10,611 nucleotides of DNA from Clostridiales bacterium UBA1779 (lineage in GTDB: Bacteria; Bacillota; Clostridia; Oscillospirales; CAG-272), in NCBI GenBank assembly GCA_002314565.1, contig DCGL01000043.1:1-10611 (forward strand). Direction: 5' to 3'. The stretch's first letter is position 1. Each line of letters starts with the position of its first letter. Shown here piece by piece: positions 1 to 5,451 of this stretch. The position numbers and the translations under genes are program-made. The notes below the pieces were generated by a model. The model was not told the origin of the DNA. It worked only from the letters and a program-made list of their open reading frames with translations, and did no database searches.

Positions 1-470
1 TTGTTACGGCACTCTGGCACGGAATGAATCTGAATTATCTGCTATGGGGTATCTCCAACTGTACGGCTATGCTGGCAGAACCGCATATCAAGCAAATCGG
101 AAGCAAACGCTGTAATACGATTATCCGCCATGTCGGCTTGCTGTTCTTTCTGTTTTTATCCATGCCGCTGATCAGTACCGGCTCTTTCCAAGACGCTCTG
201 CTGTTCTATCGGGCAATGTTTATCGGTTCCGCGTCGTTTTCGCCTGAGATTCTTTACCGCCTCCGTATGTACGGCGTGTTTCTGCTCATCGGTATCATCG
301 GCTGTTTCCCGGTCGTTCCGTATATAAAAAAGAGATTTTTTATTTCAGCCGATGGAAAAAACAAGAAGATGTGGGATATCGGTTCTGGGATTATTCTGTT
401 TATTCTGGTTCTGATTTCACTCGGTTATGTATTCACGAGGAATACCGTTGTATTTATGTATCAACAGTAA
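1..470 (+). CDS. MBOAT-family membrane O-acyltransferase, C-terminal part (5' end outside the window)
   Basis: The reading frame is open from the window's first bases (codons from position 3), and the residues before the first ATG at 24 read VTALWHG. This WHG motif followed by a YLLWG segment is the hallmark of DltB/AlgI-type MBOAT acyltransferases, where the His is the catalytic-type residue. The gene therefore starts upstream, and the ATG at 24 is not its start. About 155 C-terminal residues are visible. They include hydrophobic membrane segments around nt 125-185, 265-330 and 375-455, separated by basic loops, as expected for a multi-pass membrane protein. Family members transfer acyl groups across the membrane to polysaccharides or teichoic acids; the substrate here is unknown. 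The stop is 11 bases before the next ATG, so the two genes are probably one operon. Confidence 0.85.
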   Translation, partial: VTALWHGMNLNYLLWGISNCTAMLAEPHIKQIGSKRCNTIIRHVGLLFFLFLSMPLISTGSFQDALLFYRAMFIGSASFSPEILYRLRMYGVFLLIGIIGCFPVVPYIKKRFFISADGKNKKMWDIGSGIILFILVLISLGYVFTRNTVVFMYQQ

Positions 471-481
471 TAAGGAGCAAT

Positions 482-1864
482 ATGCATTATTTTTGGGATT
501 TTCCGAAGGAATACGGTGAAAATACCGCGCTGATTTCGGAACAGGAAACAATAAGCTACAGTCAGCTTTCGGAAATCGCCGACAGTATATCGGCAAATAT
601 ACCCGAAAGATCGTTCGTTTTTCTCATCTGCCGGAATCAGATTGCCGCGATTGCCGGATATATTGCCTTTCTGAGAAAGCGGATTGTTGCGGTTCTTCTC
701 AATTCTTCTGTTGACCATGCACTTTATGAAAACCTGATACGGATTTATCAGCCGCAGTTTATCTGGTGTCCTGAGAACTATTCAAGTGAGTTGGGAATGT
801 ATTCCTACGGTGGCTATAAGCTGATTTCCACAGGAAGCGACCGTCCGCAGACCGATGATGATTTGGCGGTATTGGTTACCACGTCCGGAAGTACCGGCAG
901 TCCGAAGCTTGTGCGGCTGTCCTATCGGAATTTACAGGCAAATACGGATTCCATTGTGGAATTTCTCGGTATTGTAAAGGAAGACAAAGCCATCACTACC
1001 CTCCCCATGAGTTATGTATACGGTCTTTCCATCCTTCAGACGCACCTGATGGTGGGTGCAGGCATCATCGTAACCGAAAAGACATTTTTTGATGTGCAAT
1101 TTTGGGATTTATTCAAAAAAGCAGGTGCAACTACCTTCGGTGCCGTTCCGTATCTTTATGGTATGCTGGATAAACTGCATTTTCTGCAAATGGATCTGCC
1201 GTATCTGCGCTATATTACGCAGGCAGGCGGAAAGCTCGGTAAAGAACTGCATGAACGGTTTGCCAAAGCAATGCTTGCAAAAGGGAAAAAATTCATAGCC
1301 ATGTACGGTGCAACCGAAGCAACGGCAAGAATGAGCTATGTTCCGGCGGAAGCGGCGGCAGAAAAAGCAGGAAGCATCGGCTTTGCCATTCCCGGCGGCA
1401 GATTTGAATTGATCGATGCCGACGGCAATATCATTTTTGAGAACGACCGGGTCGGGGAACTGGTATACTACGGCCCGAATGTCATGCAGGGATATGCACA
1501 GAATCGGGAGGAAATCGGCAAAGGAGATGAACTGCACGGTCGCCTTGTAACCGGTGATATGGCCAAAAGAGATATCGACGGATTTTACTATATTGTCGGT
1601 CGAAAAAACAGATTCCTCAAAATACTCGGTAATCGGATAAACCTCGCAGAAGCAGAGGAACTATTAAACGAAAACGGTTATGAAGTCGCCTGTGTCGGTG
1701 AAGATGACCATATGCGTATCTACACGACATCTGAAAATCATGCGGAGATTGTCGATTTTATCAGCAGGAAAACCGCTCTGCCTCCAATGGCATTCACGGT
1801 CATTACCATCCGTTCCATACCGCGCAATCAGGCAGGGAAAATCCTGTATTCTGAATTGCCGTAG
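482..1864 (+). CDS. AMP-forming acyl/aminoacyl ligase (ANL superfamily), possibly DltA-like
   Basis: This is an adenylating enzyme that should activate a carboxylic or amino acid as an acyl-AMP. The phosphate-binding A3 motif is at residues 131-142 (TTSGSTGSPK), A5 at 274-280 (MYGATEA), A7/A8 reads TGDMAKRDIDGFYYIVGR, and the C-terminal catalytic Lys is near residue 453 (NQAGKILY). At 460 residues it is shorter than the usual 500-550, yet all core motifs are present. I chose ATG 482 because AAGGAG lies just before it (472-477) and the MBOAT gene ends at 470. The longer frame from 371 overlaps that gene and adds residues without family similarity. The pairing with an MBOAT protein resembles dlt operons, where DltA charges D-alanine onto a carrier and DltB exports it. 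No carrier protein or DltD is visible, so another acyl substrate is equally possible. Confidence 0.85.
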   Translation: MHYFWDFPKEYGENTALISEQETISYSQLSEIADSISANIPERSFVFLICRNQIAAIAGYIAFLRKRIVAVLLNSSVDHALYENLIRIYQPQFIWCPENYSSELGMYSYGGYKLISTGSDRPQTDDDLAVLVTTSGSTGSPKLVRLSYRNLQANTDSIVEFLGIVKEDKAITTLPMSYVYGLSILQTHLMVGAGIIVTEKTFFDVQFWDLFKKAGATTFGAVPYLYGMLDKLHFLQMDLPYLRYITQAGGKLGKELHERFAKAMLAKGKKFIAMYGATEATARMSYVPAEAAAEKAGSIGFAIPGGRFELIDADGNIIFENDRVGELVYYGPNVMQGYAQNREEIGKGDELHGRLVTGDMAKRDIDGFYYIVGRKNRFLKILGNRINLAEAEELLNENGYEVACVGEDDHMRIYTTSENHAEIVDFISRKTALPPMAFTVITIRSIPRNQAGKILYSELP

Positions 1865-1883
1865 AATCATTGCATAAAGAGTA

Positions 1884-1931
1884 ACATATCCGAATCGTCT
1901 TCAAAAACCGGTTCGGATATGTTTTGTTGTG
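1884..1931 (+). terminator. Rho-independent terminator of the MBOAT-ligase operon
   Basis: A perfect 11-bp inverted repeat (ACATATCCGAA at 1884-1894, TTCGGATATGT at 1912-1922) has a 17-base loop and runs into a T-rich tail (TTTGTTGTGT). It begins 20 bases after the ligase stop. It should insulate the CRISPR locus from upstream transcription. Confidence 0.85.
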
Positions 1932-2022
1932 TCAGCAGTGTGGAAACAGAACCATGCTGTTGATTTTCTTTTTCCGGTATGTGTTCGTGTACTACAACCG
2001 GATTCGGATTTGCACGTCAAAC

Positions 2023-2063
2023 CCGCCGCATTTTGCTCCGTTCCGCTCCGTAAAATGCGGCGG
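2023..2063. repeat. 12-bp perfect palindrome with a repeated loop (REP-like element)
   Basis: The arms CCGCCGCATTTT (2023-2034) and AAAATGCGGCGG (2052-2063) are exact reverse complements. The 17-base loop contains GCTCCGT twice (2035-2041 and 2045-2051). No T-run follows on either strand, so it is unlikely to be an intrinsic terminator. The form is typical of dispersed extragenic palindromes, but copy number cannot be judged from one window. Confidence 0.6.
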
Positions 2064-2109
2064 ATTGCGCGTCTCTTGAAATTTTGGGTGTTTTTCGACT
2101 GCACTTTTC

Positions 2110-2138
2110 TTGACAATTTCAATGATATTTACATATTT
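2110..2138 (+). promoter_or_regulatory. Possible upstream promoter with consensus -35
   Basis: TTGACA at 2110-2115 is a perfect -35 box. The only -10 candidates at suitable spacing are weak (CATATT at 2132-2137 with 16 bp, or TATTTT at 2134-2139 with 18 bp). It may be a weak or activator-dependent second promoter for cas3, or chance in AT-rich DNA. Confidence 0.3.
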
Positions 2139-2152
2139 TCACTATGTATTCA

Positions 2153-2181
2153 TTGACTTTTTGTATTTTCTGCGCTATAAT
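2153..2181 (+). promoter_or_regulatory. Sigma70-type promoter of the cas3 transcript
   Basis: TTGACT (2153-2158), a 17-bp spacer and a perfect TATAAT (2176-2181) form a near-consensus housekeeping promoter. The predicted transcription start is near 2188, leaving a leader of about 130 bases before the cas3 ATG. It is the best promoter in the gap and reads into the structured leader described next. Confidence 0.8.
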
Positions 2182-2186
2182 CAAGA

Positions 2187-2246
2187 TACGGAGGGCATTG
2201 TTGCCCCCAGTGCCAGCCGTACAGTTCAAAATCTGTGCGGCTTTTT
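2187..2246 (+). ncRNA. Structured leader with intrinsic terminator upstream of cas3 (attenuator or small RNA, class unknown)
   Basis: The strong terminator-like hairpin has arms GCCGTACAG (2216-2224) and CTGTGCGGC (2233-2241), nine pairs including one G-U, and is followed directly by TTTTT (2242-2246). It lies only about 30 bases after the predicted start of the cas3 promoter. The preceding RNA can form a small hairpin GGGCA/TGCCC (2193-2197 with 2202-2206). It can also form an outer stem TACGG/CCGTA (2187-2191 with 2217-2221). The outer stem uses the same bases as the 5' arm of the terminator, so the two folds exclude each other. This suggests either conditional attenuation of cas3 or a free small RNA of about 60 nt. 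I do not recognise a known riboswitch class. Confidence 0.55.
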
Positions 2247-2316
2247 GTATTGTGATGTTTATACGTGTTTCCTCCTGCCAATTTTACTTCAAATTACGAT
2301 GAAAGTGTGACGGAAT

Positions 2317-4587
2317 ATGGGCAAATACTACGCAAAATCCCCTAATCAGTATCACGGATGGATTTCAAATCAGGAACATTCCGAAAAAGTATCAGCTCTT
2401 GCAGGACAATTCGGATGTGAGATTGGAAAGGCACCTGAAGCGAGGGTCGCCGGACAATTTCATGACTTTGGAAAGAATGGTACGAGATTTGGTGATGTTT
2501 TGAAAGGTAATCGTCAGAACATTGACCATGCCTTTTCCGGTGCGTCCTTTCTTTTCATGAACAGAATTTTGGGAAAAGAAGGAACATTTTTGGAAAAAAT
2601 GGGAAATCTGAGATGGAAGCTTTATGAACCGATAATCGAATCCATCATGGGACATCACGATGGGTTGGTTTCACTCAACGCAAACGCACAGGCACTCAAA
2701 GATACTTATGAATCGTCAAATGCCGATTTCTGTCCCAGCGGAAAATTTCCGTCACTTCACGGAAAAGAGGAGTTTTCTCAGGCTATAAAAGCGTTCCTTG
2801 AAGATTTTCCTGATTTTCAGTTTCCAAAACTGACAAAAAGAACCATTGAGAACAAAGTCGATGATATGCTCGATACGCGGATGCTGTTTTCCTGTCTGGT
2901 CGATGCAGATTACAGCGTATCGGCATCCGATGACAATCCTGATTATCTGCTCCAAAACAGCCGTGATTTGCTCGATGCAGCATCGGCTCTCAATGCGCTG
3001 AAAACCCGTTGTGCAGAGATAAAATCAAACTCAAAAGCCGATAAGAATCTCAATGTCATCCGTGATGAAGTTTTTGATGCCTGTGGAAATGCCGGAGAAC
3101 TTCCTCCCGGACTTTTTACACTTACAGCTCCGACCGGCGTTGGAAAGACGCTGGCGATGATACATTTTGCACTCAGACATTGTATAACGAACTCCATGTC
3201 ACGAATCATCGTGGTTCTTCCGTTTTTGACCCTCGCCGAACAGACAGAAAAGGAATACCGTCATATTTTCTCGGATATTCTGGTAGACCACAGCCAGAGT
3301 AATCTGCCTGACAACCTCCGAGAACTTGCGGCACGTTGGGATGCACCAATCATTATTACAACCTCTGTCCGATTCTTTGAAAGCCTTTTCGCAAACAAAC
3401 CTACTGACTGCCGAAAACTGCATAACATTGCCAACAGTGTCATTCTCTTTGATGAATCTCAGAGCCTTCCTGCGGAGCTTGCTCCCGCAACAATAAAAGC
3501 AGTTCATTCGCTCTGTAAAAAGTACAACTGTACCATGGTTTTCTCAACCGCAACTCAGCCGGATTTCAGTGCACTTCCCGATACCGAATGGACACCGACC
3601 GAAATCATTCAGAACAGCCGAATATTATTTGCTCAAATGCGCCGCGTTACTATTGAATGGCGGTTCTTCCAAAACGGTCATTTCTATAACAACCAGTCAT
3701 CATTTGCGAAGATTGCATGGGAAATGACAGAGTATTCCAACGTCTGCGCGATTGTCAATCTCCGTCGTCACGCTAAAACACTTTTCGATGAAGTGAAAAA
3801 ACTGCATGGAACCGAAGGCTTATTCCTGCTCACAACCGACCTCTGTCCGGCTCATCGGCTTAAAGTTGTAGAGGAGATAAAACAGCGTCAGATTTCCGGC
3901 GAGCCCTGTATCGTGGTTGCCACTCAATGTATTGAAGCCGGCGTTGACCTTGATTTTGATGTATTGTTCCGTTCTCTTGCACCGCTTGAAGCTATCATTC
4001 AGGCTGCCGGACGCTGTAACCGCAACAAACGGATGGAATATGGTAAGGTTATCGTCTTTGAACCGGATGACGACACTTTATACCCGGATACCAACTATGG
4101 AAGTGCTGCATCTATTGTAAAAAGCCTCTTAGCGAAAGACCCTGAGCTTGATATATATAATCCTGAGATTATCAGAGAATATTATACTCGTCTCTTTAGA
4201 AACGGCTATCAAAACAAGACCTCTAACGATAACCTTGAAAAAGCGATAGACGATAAGGATTATGCCAAAGTATCGGAAAAATATAAGCTAATCAAAGATT
4301 CGGGAACAAAAATCATTATTCCGTGGGTTGGAATGACGGATGTTTTTGAGAAGATAAAAAGCATGGATTTCATTACCTCCGCTATTCTTCACGAAGCCGC
4401 GCCGATAACCGTCAACAGCTTTGACACTAAATATATAATGAGTATCGCAACTCCGCTGAAAATCGGTTATCCCGGTCATGCGCGTGAGAGCGGCTATTAT
4501 ATTTTGAATACAGGCTTTGAGGACAAATACGATTCTGTTACGGGTCTTGCATCTGCCGACAAAACAATGGCTAGTTACACGGTATAA
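2317..4587 (+). CDS. cas3: Cas3 helicase-nuclease, type I-C (HD plus SF2 helicase)
   Basis: This is the effector recruited by Cascade to nick, unwind and degrade the displaced strand of the target DNA. The N-terminal HD nuclease shows H21, the H49-D50 pair (QFHDFGK), H71, H113-H114-D115 (GHHDG) and a later Asp in LVDADYS near residue 196. The SF2 helicase follows, with Walker A TGVGKT at 273-278, a DEAH-like DESQ box at 379-382, motif III STAT at 410-413 and motif VI QAAGRCNR at 562-569. A C-terminal domain completes the 756 residues, a normal length for a fused Cas3. ATG 2317 is the only sensible start because an in-frame stop ends at 2310. Its ribosome binding site is weak (GGA at 2312-2314). 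It is separated from cas5c by 195 bases that include an independent promoter, so its level may be set separately from Cascade. Confidence 0.97.
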   Translation: MGKYYAKSPNQYHGWISNQEHSEKVSALAGQFGCEIGKAPEARVAGQFHDFGKNGTRFGDVLKGNRQNIDHAFSGASFLFMNRILGKEGTFLEKMGNLRWKLYEPIIESIMGHHDGLVSLNANAQALKDTYESSNADFCPSGKFPSLHGKEEFSQAIKAFLEDFPDFQFPKLTKRTIENKVDDMLDTRMLFSCLVDADYSVSASDDNPDYLLQNSRDLLDAASALNALKTRCAEIKSNSKADKNLNVIRDEVFDACGNAGELPPGLFTLTAPTGVGKTLAMIHFALRHCITNSMSRIIVVLPFLTLAEQTEKEYRHIFSDILVDHSQSNLPDNLRELAARWDAPIIITTSVRFFESLFANKPTDCRKLHNIANSVILFDESQSLPAELAPATIKAVHSLCKKYNCTMVFSTATQPDFSALPDTEWTPTEIIQNSRILFAQMRRVTIEWRFFQNGHFYNNQSSFAKIAWEMTEYSNVCAIVNLRRHAKTLFDEVKKLHGTEGLFLLTTDLCPAHRLKVVEEIKQRQISGEPCIVVATQCIEAGVDLDFDVLFRSLAPLEAIIQAAGRCNRNKRMEYGKVIVFEPDDDTLYPDTNYGSAASIVKSLLAKDPELDIYNPEIIREYYTRLFRNGYQNKTSNDNLEKAIDDKDYAKVSEKYKLIKDSGTKIIIPWVGMTDVFEKIKSMDFITSAILHEAAPITVNSFDTKYIMSIATPLKIGYPGHARESGYYILNTGFEDKYDSVTGLASADKTMASYTV

Positions 4588-4593
4588 GAGTAT

Positions 4594-4626
4594 AAAGATA
4601 AAATAAATATAATAAAATCTTTTTTT
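4594..4626 (+). terminator. Weak AT-rich terminator candidate after cas3
   Basis: AAAGAT (4594-4599) can pair with ATCTTT (4617-4622), and a run of seven T residues spans 4620-4626. The stem is short and mostly A-T, so termination would be inefficient. Its place between the cas3 stop and a consensus promoter is what one would expect of a transcript boundary. Confidence 0.3.
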
Positions 4627-4630
4627 CATA

Positions 4631-4659
4631 TTGATAAATCGTCACTGATGCTTTATAAT
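4631..4659 (+). promoter_or_regulatory. Consensus sigma70-type promoter of the cas5c-cas2 operon
   Basis: TTGATA (4631-4636), exactly 17 bp, then a perfect TATAAT (4654-4659). The predicted start is near 4666, the first base of the repeat-like hairpin. It would drive cas5c-cas8c-cas7c-cas4-cas1-cas2 separately from cas3. The bases 4647-4665 over and beyond the -10 box are partly repeated in inverse at 4706-4722, so the box may be a regulatory target. Confidence 0.85.
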
Positions 4660-4665
4660 TAACTT

Positions 4666-4742
4666 GACGCTAAGAATATTAAATCTTAGCGGGAAGAATT
4701 GAAAAAAGTTTATTATCGCATCCCCGCCGTGAGTGGGGATGC
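4666..4742 (+). ncRNA. CRISPR-repeat-like leader RNA, candidate creA/CreR-type autorepression guide
   Basis: A first hairpin has perfect 8-bp arms CGCTAAGA (4668-4675) and TCTTAGCG (4684-4691) with an 8-base loop, then GGAAGAATTGAAAA (4692-4705). This mirrors an I-C repeat: GxCGC at the 5' end, a stem ending in GCG, and a handle ending in ATTGAAA plus one base. The next 11 bases (4706-4716) equal the reverse complement of 4655-4665 in the upstream -10 region except at position 6. A second perfect 8-bp hairpin follows, GCATCCCC (4718-4725) and GGGGATGC (4735-4742), sharing the CCCC/GGGG stem of the array repeat. The arrangement pseudo-repeat, short pseudo-spacer, pseudo-repeat matches known crRNA-like regulators that guide Cascade to cas promoters. 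The function is inferred. Plain 5'-UTR hairpins or a DNA operator are the alternatives. Confidence 0.5.
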
Positions 4743-4747
4743 ACACA

Positions 4748-4774
4748 ATGGAGGTGGCAAAATCAAATGGAGGT
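4748..4774 (+). promoter_or_regulatory. Duplicated Shine-Dalgarno sequence before cas5c
   Basis: ATGGAGGT occurs twice, at 4748-4755 and 4767-4774. The second copy lies 8 bases before ATG 4783 and sets the cas5c start. The first sits five bases after the 4718-4742 hairpin and has no start codon at a normal distance. Confidence 0.7.
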
Positions 4775-4782
4775 TGATAACT

Positions 4783-5451
4783 ATGAATCCCGAAATTACC
4801 ATTGAAGTCTTCGGAGACTTCGCCTGTTTCACGCCGCCTTGGGCAAAGGTCGAGCGACTTACCTCCTCGGTTCCTACCCCGTCGGCGGTACGAGGTATTT
4901 ATTCGGCTATTTATTCAAAACCTGCAGAGTTCTACTGGCAGATTACGCGCATTGAAGTTCTGAATCCGATAAAGTATATCAGCTTTATGCGCAACGAGGT
5001 TAAATCTACCGCTTCGATTAAATCCGATATTTCATCTTCTATCATCTATACTGATGATGACCGAACCCAACGACAGACACAGGCACTGAAAGATGTACGT
5101 TACCGTTTTTCGGCGGTCATATGTCCTCAGCCCGAATTTTCAGGGTCGGTTGAACAGCTTTACTGTCAGGCATACCGGCGTATCCGCAGCGGCAAAGCCT
5201 TCTACCAGCCTTCACTTGGTTTACGCGAATTTGTCTGCTATTTTGAGGAAAGCGATGGCGTTCGCAAACCTGTCGATGAAAGCTGCGACCTTGGTCTAAT
5301 GGTTTATGACGTATTTGACCTGCACAACTGTTCTGTCACTGCAAAAGCAAAACCCTGTTTATCCCTCTACCATGCCGTAATGGATCACGGTGTCATTATT
5401 GTTCCGCCTTATGACAGTGATGAAGTTCTGAAAGGTGTGAAATCATGCTGA
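4783..5451 (+). CDS. cas5c: Cas5c (Cas5d), type I-C pre-crRNA endonuclease and Cascade subunit
   Basis: In type I-C, which lacks Cas6, Cas5c cuts the pre-crRNA at the base of the repeat hairpin and stays bound to the 5' handle within Cascade. The 222-residue protein starts with the RAMP-type strand ITIEVFGDFACFTPPWAKVER and continues with TPSAVRGIYSAIY (about residues 32-44), which holds candidate active-site tyrosines. LKDVRY at about 102-107 holds a candidate catalytic Lys103. The glycine-rich region reads GKAFYQPSLGLREF. The start at ATG 4783 is supported by TGGAGGT 8 bases upstream. The longer open frame from a TTG at 4699 runs through the repeat-like hairpins and is not the start. Its 3' end overlaps cas8c by 7 bases, which implies translational coupling. 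Confidence 0.95.
   Translation: MNPEITIEVFGDFACFTPPWAKVERLTSSVPTPSAVRGIYSAIYSKPAEFYWQITRIEVLNPIKYISFMRNEVKSTASIKSDISSSIIYTDDDRTQRQTQALKDVRYRFSAVICPQPEFSGSVEQLYCQAYRRIRSGKAFYQPSLGLREFVCYFEESDGVRKPVDESCDLGLMVYDVFDLHNCSVTAKAKPCLSLYHAVMDHGVIIVPPYDSDEVLKGVKSC

Larger units (their letters stand above)
1865..2316. other. 452-bp intergenic region between the acyl ligase and cas3
   Basis: No convincing gene is present on either strand; the short open frames lack ribosome binding sites and family features. In order it holds the ligase terminator (1884-1931), a 12-bp perfect palindrome (2023-2063), a doubtful promoter (2110-2138), a near-consensus promoter (2153-2181), a structured leader ending in a terminator (2187-2246), and about 70 bases of unassigned leader before cas3. 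An in-frame stop at 2308-2310 prevents any upstream extension of cas3. Confidence 0.7.

Noticed and set aside
371..481. Longer start for the AMP ligase at 371
   Set aside because: It overlaps 100 bases of the MBOAT gene and lacks family similarity; ATG 482 has its own AAGGAG.
1109..1537. Open frames on the minus strand, such as 1109-1537, 4288-4629 and 7231-7659
   Set aside because: They are antisense shadows of well-supported genes, with no ribosome binding sites or recognisable domains.
2216..2241. tRNA T-arm-like sequence (GTTCAAAATC)
   Set aside because: The loop is too long, and no acceptor, D or anticodon arms can be placed. The hairpin followed by TTTTT is a terminator.
4718..4746. 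A stray type I-E CRISPR repeat
   Set aside because: The CCCC...GGGGATG form resembles I-E repeats, but there is only one copy, the loop is 9 bases, and no I-E cas gene is near. Its link to the adjacent I-C-like pseudo-repeat is more economical.
4699..4782. Upstream extension of cas5c from a TTG at 4699
   Set aside because: It would encode a basic, unrelated N-terminus through two RNA hairpins. The ATG at 4783 has an ideal ribosome binding site and begins the conserved Cas5 strand.
4588..4782. A CreT-type toxin RNA or peptide beside the repeat-like element
   Set aside because: No short ribosome-bound ORF or second transcript could be defined in the gap, so a toxin-antitoxin reading is not supported; autorepression fits better.
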